This document shows positions 16,936-25,840 of a stretch of 64,000 nt of DNA, in pieces. This stretch comes from Methylovulum psychrotolerans (lineage in GTDB: Bacteria; Pseudomonadota; Gammaproteobacteria; Methylococcales; Methylomonadaceae). A program made the translations under genes and the position numbers. Position 1 is the first letter of the stretch. The number at the start of each line of letters is the position of its first letter. The stretch covers positions 250,743 to 314,742 of the forward strand of contig NZ_PGFZ01000005.1 in assembly GCF_002923755.1 (NCBI RefSeq), written 5' to 3'. Below the pieces are notes generated by a model that searched no databases, had not been told where the DNA came from, and saw only the letters and a program-made list of their open reading frames with translations.

Positions 16936-18291
16936 ATGTTTGATACTTTAACCGACCGCTTAAGCGACACACTGAAAAAACTCAAGGGTCAGGCCCGCCT
17001 GACCGAAGACAACATCAAGGATACCTTGCGCGAAGTGCGTATGGCGTTGCTGGAGGCAGATGTCGCGCTGCCTGTTGTCACCGATTTTATCGAACAAGTC
17101 AAGCTTGGCGCATTAGGGCAGGATGTCCAGTCCAGCCTGACTCCCGGCCAGTCGATGATTAAGCTGGTGCAGGCCGAATTGATTAAGGTCATGGGTGAGG
17201 CGAACGAAAGCCTTAACCTTAAGGCTGTGCCGCCTGCGGTAATTTTGTTGGCGGGCTTGCAAGGGGCGGGTAAAACCACCACGGTCGCCAAGCTGGGCCG
17301 TTGGCTGAAAGAAAACCATAAGAAAAAAGTCGGCGTAGTCAGTGTTGACGTGTACCGCCCGGCGGCGATCAAGCAGTTGGAAACCTTGGCGGCGGATTTG
17401 TCGTTGGATTTCTTCCCTAGCGACATTTCGCAAGATCCGGTCGAGATCGCCAAAAACGCCATCGACGCGGCAAAGCGCAAATTCTTGGATGTAATTATCA
17501 TCGATACCGCAGGCCGTCTGCATGTCGATGATGAGATGATGGTCGAAATTAAGGCCTTGCACGCCGCCATTAAGCCGATTGAAACCCTGTTTGTGGTCGA
17601 TAGCATGACCGGACAGGATGCCGCGATAACCGCAAAGGCATTTAACGATGCCCTGCCGCTGACCGGGGTGATTTTGACCAAGGCCGACGGCGATGCCCGG
17701 GGCGGGGCGGCGTTGTCTATCCGCCATATCACCGGCAAGCCGATTAAGTTTATCGGTGTCGGTGAAAAGACCTCGGAACTGGAGCCGTTTTATCCTGACC
17801 GTATCGCCTCGCGCATTTTGGGCATGGGTGACATTCTTGGCCTGATTGAAGAGATTGAGAAAAAGGTCGATAAGGAAAAGGCCGAAAAATTTGCCCGCAA
17901 AATGCAAAAAGGCAAAGGCTTTGATATGGAAGACCTGCGCGAGCAGCTCCAACAAATGCAAAGCATGGGCGGTATCGGTTCGATGATGGAAAAAATGCCC
18001 GGCATGAATAAAGTGCCGCAAGAAGTCAAAGAAAAGATGAACGACAAGATGTTGGCGCGGCAAATTGCGGTGATTAACTCCATGACCATGCAGGAGCGCC
18101 GTTTCCCTGATTTGATTAAGGGCAACCGCAAAAAGCGTATCGCGGTCGGCTGTGGTCAGGAATTACAAGATGTTAACCGGATTTTAAAGCAGTATCAGAT
18201 GATGCAAAAGGTCATGAAGAAAATGAAAAACGGTAACATGGCGAATATGATGCGCGGCCTGAAAAGCAACGCCAAGAATCTGAGAAGATAG
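16936..18291 (+). CDS. ffh: Signal recognition particle protein Ffh (SRP54)
   Basis: A 451-residue SRP GTPase that binds 4.5S RNA and delivers nascent membrane proteins to FtsY. The N domain starts MFDTLTDRLSD. The G domain has GLQGAGKTTT (G1), DVYRPAAIKQL, DTAGRLHVD (G3) and TKADGDARGG (G4). The Met-rich M domain at the C-terminus (MQSMGGIGSMMEKMPG, QMMQKVMKKM) binds RNA and signal peptides. Start 16936 matches the family start. It heads the ffh-rpsP-rimM-trmD-rplS block. Confidence 0.98.
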   Translation: MFDTLTDRLSDTLKKLKGQARLTEDNIKDTLREVRMALLEADVALPVVTDFIEQVKLGALGQDVQSSLTPGQSMIKLVQAELIKVMGEANESLNLKAVPPAVILLAGLQGAGKTTTVAKLGRWLKENHKKKVGVVSVDVYRPAAIKQLETLAADLSLDFFPSDISQDPVEIAKNAIDAAKRKFLDVIIIDTAGRLHVDDEMMVEIKALHAAIKPIETLFVVDSMTGQDAAITAKAFNDALPLTGVILTKADGDARGGAALSIRHITGKPIKFIGVGEKTSELEPFYPDRIASRILGMGDILGLIEEIEKKVDKEKAEKFARKMQKGKGFDMEDLREQLQQMQSMGGIGSMMEKMPGMNKVPQEVKEKMNDKMLARQIAVINSMTMQERRFPDLIKGNRKKRIAVGCGQELQDVNRILKQYQMMQKVMKKMKNGNMANMMRGLKSNAKNLRR

Positions 18292-18310
18292 TTCCTAGGG
18301 AAGAAAATCT

Positions 18311-18341
18311 GCCGATTGCCTGAAGTCGGCATTAATTTTTC
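18311..18341 (+). terminator. Weak hairpin plus T-rich tail after ffh
   Basis: TGCCGA, a 10-base loop and TCGGCA are followed by TTAATTTTTC. The 6-bp stem is short, so it may attenuate rather than stop transcription between ffh and rpsP. The 120-bp gap may also hold an rpsP promoter (TAAAAT at 18364 is a possible -10). Confidence 0.4.
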
Positions 18342-18411
18342 TTCACTTATCAGTAAATTCGCGTAAAATAGGCGGATTAACAATTATTAAATGTTTTTTT
18401 GAGGAAATTAG

Positions 18412-18663
18412 ATGGTAACCATTCGTCTTTCAAGAGGTGGTGCAAAAAACCGCCCTTTTTACCACGTCGTTGTCACCGATAGCAGAAGCGGTCGTGATGG
18501 CCGTTATATCGAACGCGTCGGTTTTTTTAACCCATTAGCGCGTGGCAATGAAGAAAGATTACGTTTAGACGGCGACCGCGTCGCTTACTGGCAGGCCACA
18601 GGCGCACAGCCTTCTGACCGCGTCGCCAAATTGATTAAAGACGCTGCTAAGGCAGCCGCTTAA
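18412..18663 (+). CDS. rpsP: 30S ribosomal protein S16
   Basis: An 83-residue S16 protein of the small subunit: [34 protein letters not shown] and the C-terminal [12 protein letters not shown] are typical. A GAGG ribosome site precedes the ATG. It is first in the rpsP-rimM-trmD-rplS operon, and rimM starts 5 bases after its stop. Confidence 0.98.
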   Translation: MVTIRLSRGGAKNRPFYHVVVTDSRSGRDGRYIERVGFFNPLARGNEERLRLDGDRVAYWQATGAQPSDRVAKLIKDAAKAAA

Positions 18664-18668
18664 TCCGC

Positions 18669-19175
18669 TTGGCAGATAAAGGGCTGGTTAACGTTGGCGA
18701 AGTGTCCGGCGTTTTCGGTATCAAAGGCTGGGTAAAAGTTTTTTCGTTTACCGACCCGCGCGACAATATCCTAAGCTATTCGCCTTGGCTGCTGAGCAAA
18801 GGCAATGAGACGAAAACCGTTAAGGTGATTGAAGGGGCGTTACAAGGCGGGGCGGTGGTGGCCAAGCTGGTGGGGATAGACGATAGGGATCAGGCGGCTG
18901 CATTAATGGGCTGGACGATTTTTATCACCCCTGAACAATTGCCAAAAACGGCTGCTGATGAATATTATTGGTCGGACTTGCTCGGTTTAAACGTTGAAAC
19001 GACCGACGGCGTATCGTTAGGCGTTGTTGATAGCCTACTGGAAACAGGGGCTAACGATGTCGTCGTAGTGAGCGGCGAGCGTCCTAGGGCTATCCCGTTC
19101 TTGCAGGGGCAAACCATTATCCGTATTGATTTGGCGGCGCAACTGATGGTTGTCGACTGGGACCCGGAATTTTAA
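18669..19175 (+). CDS. rimM: Ribosome maturation factor RimM
   Basis: A 168-residue 30S maturation factor with an N-terminal RimM barrel ([22 protein letters not shown]) and a C-terminal PRC-barrel-like domain with [11 protein letters not shown]. The start is TTG at 18669: no ATG or GTG lies between the preceding stop and the conserved VNVGEVSG, and the frame needs this codon to be complete. Translation is probably coupled to rpsP. The stop overlaps the trmD start (TAATG). Confidence 0.93.
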   Translation: MADKGLVNVGEVSGVFGIKGWVKVFSFTDPRDNILSYSPWLLSKGNETKTVKVIEGALQGGAVVAKLVGIDDRDQAAALMGWTIFITPEQLPKTAADEYYWSDLLGLNVETTDGVSLGVVDSLLETGANDVVVVSGERPRAIPFLQGQTIIRIDLAAQLMVVDWDPEF

Positions 19176-19936
19176 TGGTTCTGACCCGTTTTGATGTTGT
19201 CACCTTGTTTCCTGAAATGGTTACTGCCGCTGCCGCCTATGGCGTAACAGGCCGTGCCATTGAGCGTAACATCGTCAGCCTGTCGGTTTGGAACCCTAGG
19301 GATTATACCCAAGACCGGCATAAAACGGTCGATGACCGACCTTATGGCGGTGGCCCTGGCATGGTGATGAAATACCAACCCTTGCATGATGCCGTATCGG
19401 CAGCGCAGCAAGCCGCCACTCCGGCGGGCGGGCGCAAGGTGGTTTGTTTAAGTCCGCAAGGAAAACCGATAACCCAGGCATTGCTCAAGGATGCCAGCCA
19501 ACTGGCGCAATTGGTGTTGGTGGCGGGGCGTTATGAAGGCATAGACGAACGTTTTGTTGATCTGGATTGTGATGAAGAATGGTCGATAGGCGATTACGTC
19601 ATCAGCGGCGGTGAACTTGCCGCGCTGATAGTGATTGATGCCATCACCCGTTTGTTGCCGGGTGTGCTCGGTGATGCCGATTCGGCAGTGCAGGACTCCC
19701 ATGCCGCTGGCCTTTTGGATTGTCCGCATTACACGCGGCCTGAACAGATTAATGACCGTGCAGTACCCGACGTGTTAATGGGCGGAAACCATGCGGAAAT
19801 AGCGCGTTGGCGGATGAAGCAAGCACTGGGGAGAACCTGGCAAAGACGGCCAGATTTATTAAAAAATAATAATTTGGATGCAGAACAGGACAAGCTGCTG
19901 AAAGAATTTATAGTAGAATTGAATAAAAAGGTGTAG
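19175..19936 (+). CDS. trmD: tRNA (guanine37-N1)-methyltransferase TrmD
   Basis: A 253-residue SPOUT methyltransferase that makes m1G37 in tRNAs and so limits +1 frameshifting. Visible are the start [24 protein letters not shown], the knot region [12 protein letters not shown] and [16 protein letters not shown], and the C-terminal [19 protein letters not shown]. It overlaps rimM by one base and is followed by rplS within 3 bases. Confidence 0.98.
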   Translation: MVLTRFDVVTLFPEMVTAAAAYGVTGRAIERNIVSLSVWNPRDYTQDRHKTVDDRPYGGGPGMVMKYQPLHDAVSAAQQAATPAGGRKVVCLSPQGKPITQALLKDASQLAQLVLVAGRYEGIDERFVDLDCDEEWSIGDYVISGGELAALIVIDAITRLLPGVLGDADSAVQDSHAAGLLDCPHYTRPEQINDRAVPDVLMGGNHAEIARWRMKQALGRTWQRRPDLLKNNNLDAEQDKLLKEFIVELNKKV

Positions 19937-19938
19937 TG

Positions 19939-20280
19939 ATGAGCAATATTATTGATGAATTGGAAGCGCGGCAGTTAAAACAAATCCCTGAATTTAGCTC
20001 AGGCGACACTGTTGTGGTACAAGTAAAAGTAAAAGAAGGCGAGCGTGAGCGGATTCAGGCGTTTGAAGGCATTGTTATCGCTAAGCGTAACCGTGGCTTA
20101 AACTCGGCGTTTACCGTCAGAAAAATTTCCCACGGTACAGGCGTTGAGCGGGTTTTCCAAACCCACAGCCCTATGATCAGTGAAATTATTGTTAAGCGCC
20201 GTGGCGATGTCCGCCGCGCCAAACTGTACTATCTGCGTGATCTTACCGGTAAAGCGGCGCGTATTAAAGAAAAACTGTAA
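19939..20280 (+). CDS. rplS: 50S ribosomal protein L19
   Basis: A 113-residue L19 protein: [46 protein letters not shown] and [22 protein letters not shown] are the family blocks. A GTG three bases upstream could also start it, but ATG 19939 gives the normal N-terminus. It is the last gene of the operon, followed by a strong terminator. Confidence 0.98.
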   Translation: MSNIIDELEARQLKQIPEFSSGDTVVVQVKVKEGERERIQAFEGIVIAKRNRGLNSAFTVRKISHGTGVERVFQTHSPMISEIIVKRRGDVRRAKLYYLRDLTGKAARIKEKL

Positions 20281-20305
20281 GCGGTTATTTTTAATCCGTG
20301 CAGTG

Positions 20306-20333
20306 AAAAAGGCAGCTTAGGCTGCCTTTTTTT
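20306..20333 (+). terminator. Intrinsic terminator after rplS
   Basis: AAAAAGGCAGC, loop TTAG and GCTGCCTTTTTTT: an 11-bp stem (6 bp of it GGCAGC/GCTGCC) followed by a T-tract, 26 bases after the rplS stop. Confidence 0.95.
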
Positions 20334-20636
20334 ATGTTTGTTGAACTGCCTTGCTTTTATAGGCTCTCTAAGAATAGGTTCCTGCCCTTGTTGGGGGATG
20401 ATGGCTCGGTTCGGTTGCATTTTGCGGGCGACCGCCCATTTTTTACACGCGCTATCGGCTTAACGCTTGCTTTGATAGCGCTTGCATACCTAACGGTGAG
20501 GGCATTAAGTACCTCAGCCTGTCTATATGCGTTATTTCCGACGTTACAGTGAACAGGCTGAACGGGCATTGGATTCCCAACAGCGGTCAGGGCGGCAATG
20601 CCATTCGATCAATAAAAGATGGAGGAGGGGATAACA
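20334..20636. other. Gene-free stretch between rplS terminator and crystallin-like gene
   Basis: I see no supportable gene here. Short open frames on both strands have no ribosome site or recognisable protein pattern. The region just before 20637 carries the very strong GGAGGAGGGG ribosome site of the next gene and probably its promoter. Confidence 0.6.
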
Positions 20637-21086
20637 ATGAACAGCATCCGATTATTCAGCGGCATTAAAATGTGTTGCGTTACGGCATTATTATTAGGCA
20701 CGGTAGCTACGGCTTATGCCGGGGACGAAGCCTGTTGGGCCGAGTTTTTTCATGGCACTAACTATACGGGCGAGCATGTCCGGCTGAACGGGCCGGTGCA
20801 ACTGGACAATTTACATAACGTCAATGGCGAAAATTGGGATTTGCGCATTGACAGCATTAAAGTCGGGCCTAAGGCGAAAGTGACGGTTTTTGAAAATCTC
20901 AACTTTAAACTCACGTTAAAGGAAATGGCAAAATATCCAGATTTAATGCGTTCTTTAGGGGTTACGGAACAGGACATCAAAGAAGATTCCGAGCTGATTT
21001 TTGGTGCCAAAGCGACAATACACGACCTTAGCGATTTTAATTTCCATGATAAAACCCGTTCATTGAAGATTGATTGTCTTGAATGA
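20637..21086 (+). CDS. Secreted beta/gamma-crystallin-like protein
   Basis: A 149-residue protein with a signal peptide (MNSIRLFSGIKMCCVTALLLGTVATAYA, cleavage likely before GDEA). The mature start ACWAEFFHGTNYTGEHVRLNG has the aromatic-x4-Phe-x-Gly pattern of a crystallin Greek-key motif, and NWDLRIDSIKVGPKAKVTVFENLNF gives the second strand set with the RI-DSIKVG core. Many bacterial members bind Ca2+ and are extracytoplasmic. Two cysteines, near the mature start and at the end (KIDCLE), may form a disulfide. The GGAGGAGGGG site decides the start at 20637. Its role is unknown. Confidence 0.7.
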   Translation: MNSIRLFSGIKMCCVTALLLGTVATAYAGDEACWAEFFHGTNYTGEHVRLNGPVQLDNLHNVNGENWDLRIDSIKVGPKAKVTVFENLNFKLTLKEMAKYPDLMRSLGVTEQDIKEDSELIFGAKATIHDLSDFNFHDKTRSLKIDCLE

Positions 21087-21219
21087 ACCTTTAGGGCAGG
21101 ACATATATGCCAAGTCATACTATGTGGGGTTGGGTTAAAAATACAGCCCCTCACTATGCGAGTAGGTTAAAAAATTTGTACGGCTATTTGGCGTAATGAT
21201 CAGCTACAGGAGAATGCAG

Positions 21220-21426
21220 ATGAACGAAGATATCTTTAACATCGAAATCAGAAAGTTTTTGAAAACGGTCGGCATCACCTCGCAACGGGAAATCGAACAT
21301 GCTATTTTAAAGGCTGTTGAAGCAGGGCAATTGAGCGGTACAGAAACGGTTGCGGTCAGTATGACGCTGGAAGTTCCGGCTGTCGGCATTAGCCATTGTA
21401 TTGAGGGCACGATAGCGCTTGAGTAA
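21220..21426 (+). CDS. DUF6494 family small protein
   Basis: A 68-residue cytoplasmic protein. MNEDIFNIEIRKFLKTVGI, TSQREIEHAI and the ending SHCIEGTIALE fit DUF6494, a small family found in proteobacteria with no known function. AGGAG lies 7 bases before the ATG at 21220, so the upstream in-frame ATG (21196) is rejected. Confidence 0.8.
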   Translation: MNEDIFNIEIRKFLKTVGITSQREIEHAILKAVEAGQLSGTETVAVSMTLEVPAVGISHCIEGTIALE

Positions 21427-21460
21427 CGGCTAATGGCTGGAAGAGCCGTATTGCTGGCTT

Positions 21461-22600
21461 TTAACTTGGCAATAGCCCCCTTAATTCCGGTTGGTTAAGT
21501 TTGGCGATGGCAAAGCCGGCGTTTGCGCGGATACGCGGCCAGTGTTCGGCGGGGATACGCTTATCGGCCAGCAGTTGCTGGCAAGCGGCCAACGACTCTT
21601 GGTAATGCCCCGCCCAATACGCGGTGATAGCGAATTCATCCAATAAGCCGTAGTCATACAACCACTGTTTGGCAAACAAGGCATCGGGCGGGTTGCTCAG
21701 GGTCAGGGCGTGTTTGCCGAACACATAGCCTTGCTGGTATTTACCCAAGGTGTGGCAAAGCCGCATTACGCCATGTAAGGCTTCGGCGCGGTTTGGGCAG
21801 GCCTCAAAGGCACGAAGATACAGTGTCAATAATTCTTCAGGCGGATGGCCTAGCACTTCTTTCAGGTGCGCGGCATTGTAGAGGCTGACAGTCACTTCTT
21901 GTTGCCAAAAGCCTTGTTGCGCCCGGCGTAAATAAGTCTCTACTGCCCGTTCCAACTCGCCAATATCCCAGTAGCTTTGCGCCAGATAAAAAGTATAGCG
22001 CGAGATTAAAAACGGGTCGGTTTCGGTTTGTAACGCTTGCTCTAACAGGGTTGCATCGGCCCGGAATTTATCGGGGTTTTGGCTTCTTACCCCGTCTGTA
22101 GTGGGCTGGTTAAAAAAGCCGCCCACTAGGGCGCGGCTAAGATCGGCACAGTCCAGATATTCGTGCAACACGGCTTTATAAACCAGCGGCAGGCGGTTGC
22201 TGAACAGTTGTGGGCGGTTGTAGATCAGGCCGTTAAAGTGCGTGGGGATGTCATAGACAGGCGCGGACAGGCTGTTTTTGAAGGCCATGCAGTCAAAGTC
22301 AGGGGCAAACACCAATACTTCATCGGCATCAATCATCAGCGCATAATCTATCTCGGTGCGCCCACGCAGTTTGGCCAGTACCGAATTGCGGTTCGCGGCA
22401 AAATTTTGCCACGGTTCGTCAAGTACTTGGCCGGGCAATTGCTGCTCACGCAAAAAGGCGCGGATGAGGTCTTGCGTACCGTCAGTGGAGCCGGTATCCG
22501 CAATTAACACATAATCTAGCAAGGGTAACACGCTGCTTAGGCAGCGGCGGATGACCTTGGCCTCGTTTTTAACGATCATCACTAAGCCTATGCTAGCCAT
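21461..22600 (-). CDS. Family 2 glycosyltransferase with TPR-like C-terminus
   Basis: A 379-residue protein. The N-terminal GT-A domain begins ASIGLVMIVKNEAKVIRRCL, with ADTGSTDGTQD and the metal-binding DAD (91-93, MIDADEVL). The C-terminal half is helical with TPR-like repeats (YLAQSYWDIGELERAVETYLRR, HALTLSNPPDALF), as in SunS-like peptide glycosyltransferases. It would transfer a sugar from a nucleotide sugar to an acceptor in the cytoplasm. It is the last of the minus-strand genes that begin with the collagen-like protein, 9 bp after the sulfotransferase, so it may modify the same product. AAAGGA precedes the ATG. Confidence 0.85.
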   Translation of the reverse strand: MASIGLVMIVKNEAKVIRRCLSSVLPLLDYVLIADTGSTDGTQDLIRAFLREQQLPGQVLDEPWQNFAANRNSVLAKLRGRTEIDYALMIDADEVLVFAPDFDCMAFKNSLSAPVYDIPTHFNGLIYNRPQLFSNRLPLVYKAVLHEYLDCADLSRALVGGFFNQPTTDGVRSQNPDKFRADATLLEQALQTETDPFLISRYTFYLAQSYWDIGELERAVETYLRRAQQGFWQQEVTVSLYNAAHLKEVLGHPPEELLTLYLRAFEACPNRAEALHGVMRLCHTLGKYQQGYVFGKHALTLSNPPDALFAKQWLYDYGLLDEFAITAYWAGHYQESLAACQQLLADKRIPAEHWPRIRANAGFAIAKLNQPELRGLLPS

Positions 22601-22609
22601 ACCTGTCCT

Positions 22610-23593
22610 TTAGTTTATCAGGCCTGTCAGCCGTTCCAAGCGCATTTGCTCCAATACGGCATAAGGCGTGTCTAACCAGCGCGCGGCGATGGCGCGTATC
22701 GCCTCATCGGCGTCGCGCTGTTTATCGGCGGCATCGGCGGTAAAAGTCTGCTGGGGATTTTTAGAGTGGCGGGCTGTGGTCTGTTGCCAAGCGGTAAGGT
22801 CAGAGCCGTTCAGGTGCAGCTTAAAATGTGGGGCAAGGCGGGTTGTCAAGGCCGTCGGCAATTCGCTGTAATTGACCAGTAAGCCGCCCGGATAAGTTTG
22901 CAGGGCTTGGATAGCCGCGTTCAGGATATGGGAAAGCACCCACGCGCCGTGCTCTAAGGGTTGGTTAAAGAGCTGTTCGGGCGGATAAAGGCCGTGCGCT
23001 ATCATTGAGCCGGGGATCAGATACGATGAAGGCATACGCGCTTGCGAAACCAGCACTTCCAGTGGGTCGCGGTAGAGGAATAGCCACGGCGTACCGGGAA
23101 AAGCGCTCAGAATCCGCCCGATATGGCAGATATGCCAGCAATCGGTTTTTAGGAATAAACGTTGGTCTTGGGCGCGGCGCGGTTGCCCCAGTGCGGCAGT
23201 GAGGTCATGCAGTAAGGCTTCGCCTGCCTGTTTGTCAAAATCCGGGGAGGCGGTTAGCCATTGCAAAAAAGTATCAATAGCAGGCGGTTCCGATAGCACG
23301 ACGCTATCGGATAAGGCGGCGAGGGCTTGCGCGGCCAAGGTTGAGCCGCAACGGCTGCTATGGAAAATGATACCTTGTAAGGGCAAGCCCGGATGGCTAA
23401 GGGCGCGTTCGGTTAATACCGATAACTCGGTGCGTTGGCGGAACAATTGGTTAAAGGGTTTGACCGCGAGTTTTTGTAAGGTGTCTTGGCAAAACGGTTC
23501 GACAAAACGCTCTTGCCCCATATAACACCAATGGACATGGCCGCGTTGCAGATATAAGGGTATCCAGTCCGTTAAAGCATCGGTTGTGGTCAT
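22610..23593 (-). CDS. PAPS-dependent sulfotransferase family protein
   Basis: A 327-residue protein with the two PAPS-binding signatures: the 5'-phosphosulfate loop IIFHSSRCGSTL (75-86) and the 3'-phosphate motif LFLYRDPLEVLVSQ (171-184). These enzymes move sulfate from PAPS to hydroxyl or amine groups of sugars, peptides or lipids. Its start overlaps the stop of the aspartyl-hydroxylase-like gene (ATGA) and AAGGAA lies inside that gene, so the two are translationally coupled. The acceptor is unknown; a hydroxyl created by the neighbour is an attractive guess. Confidence 0.85.
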   Translation of the reverse strand: MTTTDALTDWIPLYLQRGHVHWCYMGQERFVEPFCQDTLQKLAVKPFNQLFRQRTELSVLTERALSHPGLPLQGIIFHSSRCGSTLAAQALAALSDSVVLSEPPAIDTFLQWLTASPDFDKQAGEALLHDLTAALGQPRRAQDQRLFLKTDCWHICHIGRILSAFPGTPWLFLYRDPLEVLVSQARMPSSYLIPGSMIAHGLYPPEQLFNQPLEHGAWVLSHILNAAIQALQTYPGGLLVNYSELPTALTTRLAPHFKLHLNGSDLTAWQQTTARHSKNPQQTFTADAADKQRDADEAIRAIAARWLDTPYAVLEQMRLERLTGLIN

Positions 23594-24393
23594 GGCAAGT
23601 TCCTTTCAATCCAAGCACGGTGGTTTTGGCGCATTATCTGCCTTAATTCCGGTTCGTCCAAGCTATGCCCGGAACGTGTGGCCACATTGGCCAAGGCGGC
23701 GATAAAGGCATCGCTGGTGTTAATGGCAAATAACTGCCTGTGCAGTTCAGGGTTATCTTGCATTTGTTGGTGCAACCAAGCAACTGTCAGTGGTGGCAGG
23801 GAAGGCGCATTGGGCGTGGCCTGTTCGGCAGCGGCTAAGAGCGCCAAAAGCCAGTCATTGACTTTGCAGTCGAGTACCAGATGGACGCGCTCAGTGTCGC
23901 CCCGGTTGGCAAAAAAATGCGGCAGGCTAAAATCGGCATACCAGCATTCCCCCGCCGCCCAATGGTAAGGCTTGCCGTCGATACGGCATTCGACATCGGG
24001 GTTGGTGCTGATAACCAGATGGATACGGACTTCGCCGACATCCAAGCCTAAGCCATGATCGCGGTGTTCGTTGATAACGGCGCTAGGCGCGAGCCGTAAA
24101 AGCCGCACCGACAACAACGGGCAGGCAAACTGGCTAAGGGCGGCTTGCAGATGTGGGCAACGCGCCAACAGTTCGGTATCCGCCCAAGTTTCGGCGTTAG
24201 GATCGGAATAAATCGCGTTATGGCTGCCCGGAACGGCGCGTAAGGCGGCGGCGCTCCAATCGCCTTGATAAATGCTGTTATTGAAATGGGCTTGCCAGTC
24301 GGTAGGAGCTAACGTTGCCACATCGGCTTGGAGTTGGGCGGCATTGAACGCGAGCGGTAAACGGCAGGCAGAAATAGGTGTTTGTGCTGGCAT
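23590..24393 (-). CDS. Aspartyl/asparaginyl beta-hydroxylase-like oxygenase
   Basis: A 267-residue 2-oxoglutarate/Fe(II) oxygenase-like protein. The double-stranded beta-helix core has the HxD motif H110-R-D112 (INEHRDHGLG), RIHLVISTNP, the tryptophan strand GECWYADFSLPHFFAN with H159, and RVHLVLDCKV (a typical 2OG-binding end). H110 and H159 correspond to the iron-binding histidines of AspH-type enzymes. A ~75-residue helical C-terminal extension follows. It probably hydroxylates a side chain of a protein or peptide. It is coupled to the sulfotransferase and lies 8 bp after the GNAT gene. Confidence 0.85.
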   Translation of the reverse strand: MPAQTPISACRLPLAFNAAQLQADVATLAPTDWQAHFNNSIYQGDWSAAALRAVPGSHNAIYSDPNAETWADTELLARCPHLQAALSQFACPLLSVRLLRLAPSAVINEHRDHGLGLDVGEVRIHLVISTNPDVECRIDGKPYHWAAGECWYADFSLPHFFANRGDTERVHLVLDCKVNDWLLALLAAAEQATPNAPSLPPLTVAWLHQQMQDNPELHRQLFAINTSDAFIAALANVATRSGHSLDEPELRQIMRQNHRAWIERNLP

Positions 24394-24401
24394 GGTTTTT
24401 T

Positions 24402-24884
24402 TTAAGGATTACTGGCTTGTGGCCGCCATTGCATCAGGCGGTGTACGCCTTTATCTTCGATGACAGAAAAGCCCAGTTTTAGGTAAAGGTGTTGCGCGGG
24501 ATTGAACTGCTCCACATGCAGTTGCACGGGTTTGTTAAACTCTTCGGCTTCTGCCAATAGGTTGTACAACAGCAAGCTACCGATGCCTTGCCTACGGTAA
24601 GGGGGCAATAAGGCAATGTCTATCAACAGCAAGTCGGTTTCGCCACGATGCAGATAATAACGTCCGATAGGCTTGTCCGCTTGGCTGACGATAAGGAAAT
24701 CGGCATTCGGATAATGTTGCCGATAATGGCTGCGTTGCAAATCGAATTGCATGGCTAGGAAGGCACTTTTCTGTGCGTCTGTCCAAGGTACGGAGGCCAG
24801 TTCTTCGTTACGGCTAGCTGCGTAAATTTGCCGCAGTAACAGCTCGTCAGCCGCCGTTTCGGGGCGTAGGGTAATCGCCTGCAT
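24402..24884 (-). CDS. GNAT family N-acetyltransferase
   Basis: A 160-residue acetyltransferase. Motif A is visible as LLLIDIALLPPYRRQGIGSLLL, with the pyrophosphate-binding RRQGIG, and motif B as HLYLKLGFSVIEDKGVHRLMQW. The substrate is unknown. It lies between the first tail-collar gene and the aspartyl-hydroxylase-like gene on the same strand. A hairpin upstream (24981-25020) may separate it from the tail-collar gene. Confidence 0.85.
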   Translation of the reverse strand: MQAITLRPETAADELLLRQIYAASRNEELASVPWTDAQKSAFLAMQFDLQRSHYRQHYPNADFLIVSQADKPIGRYYLHRGETDLLLIDIALLPPYRRQGIGSLLLYNLLAEAEEFNKPVQLHVEQFNPAQHLYLKLGFSVIEDKGVHRLMQWRPQASNP

Positions 24885-24980
24885 GGTGGTAGGGGTGTTG
24901 GCTAAAAGAAAAAATGGTAACAGAAAGGCGTAGCCTCGGCTAGGGTAACGAGTGCCGGACAGGCAACTTACTGCTTAAGG

Positions 24981-25020
24981 CCTTGCAGATTTGTGCTTTA
25001 AGAGGCATAAATCTGCAAGG
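24981..25020. terminator. Hairpin between tail-collar and GNAT genes
   Basis: CCTTGCAGATTT and its perfect 12-bp complement enclose a 16-base loop, 60 bp downstream of the first tail-collar gene. There is no T-tract. It is a possible terminator or transcript-stabilising hairpin. Confidence 0.5.
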
Positions 25021-25079
25021 TTTGGCGGAGCTAATGCCTTAATCGTTTTTAGTGGCCGAGGCTATGGCAAAAACAGCCC

Positions 25080-25619
25080 TTAGTTTCTGCTTGGGAAAAT
25101 GCCCTCTAAGGCAATGATAAAGTTTACGCACAAATAAGGCTGTAAGTTGGGGTGCGCCTGACCGCTGTTAGGTATTCCGCTAACCGCTGTTGGGTTCATG
25201 ATGGAATTAGGTGCACTGGCAAAATCCTGCATATCCGCGTTGCCGAGCTTATCAATAGGTTTAGCCAAAAACTCACCGACGGGTGTCGGTAAAGTCCCGT
25301 CTGCGCTAGACACGTTTAAAGCGTGGCTGTGGCTGGGCAAAGAAGCATAAGATAAGGTTACCGATTCTATGCCGCTCCGTTGGCCTAACAGATACGAGCT
25401 TAACCCAGGGGCACTACCTTCATTTACCGGAACTCGGCTGCGTAAGTCGGGCAAGGCAAAGGTGTTTTGGCCGTCACCGCCGTAAGTTATACCGATTAGG
25501 GCAAACAGTGCTGGGTTTTGGGAAATGGCTAGCACTCTGCCATCACATAAAGCCCAGCCGGGTTGCGGGGCATAACTAAAACCTGCCATACGGATTTCAC
25601 CGATAAAAGGTGCTGACAT
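25080..25619 (-). CDS. Phage tail-collar domain protein (microcystin-dependent-protein-like), copy 1
   Basis: A 179-residue protein with a tail-collar fold: FIGEIRMAGFSYAPQPGWALCDGRVL, ALFALIGITYGGDGQNTFALPDLRSRVPVNEG, then a Ser/Gly/Pro-rich middle with SHSHAL and the end QPYLCVNFIIALEGIFPSRN. Related domains form trimeric caps on phage short tail fibres, and many bacteria encode them outside prophages. No signal peptide is seen and no phage structural genes are nearby. GAGGAG precedes the ATG. It is paralogous to the gene at 25841-26374. Confidence 0.88.
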   Translation of the reverse strand: MSAPFIGEIRMAGFSYAPQPGWALCDGRVLAISQNPALFALIGITYGGDGQNTFALPDLRSRVPVNEGSAPGLSSYLLGQRSGIESVTLSYASLPSHSHALNVSSADGTLPTPVGEFLAKPIDKLGNADMQDFASAPNSIMNPTAVSGIPNSGQAHPNLQPYLCVNFIIALEGIFPSRN

Positions 25620-25736
25620 AATGAACTCCTCAATAATAATTAGTATCCGCCGTTTAAAGTAAATGGCCGCTTAACTGTATGGCGAATCAGGTTAAGACGG
25701 TAAAATAGGCTCGGAAAATCATTCCGTCAGCGCCGA

Positions 25737-25783
25737 CCAGACCTTTCAATGCCTTATTGCGTAAAAAAGCCTGAAAGGTCTGG
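25737..25783. terminator. Hairpin between the two tail-collar genes
   Basis: CCAGACCTTTCA and its perfect complement (12 bp) enclose a 23-base loop containing GTAAAAAA. Located downstream of the second tail-collar gene on the minus strand; termination is inferred from position only. Confidence 0.45.
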
Positions 25784-25840
25784 CGGATATTCGCTATGTC
25801 ATGCCCATTTTTATAAGCCGAGTGTTGGCAAGGCCCGCCC

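Noticed and set aside
20334-20569. Plus frame of 72 codons and minus frame of 70 codons after rplS.
   Set aside because: The plus frame begins inside the rplS terminator and neither frame has a ribosome site or recognisable sequence.
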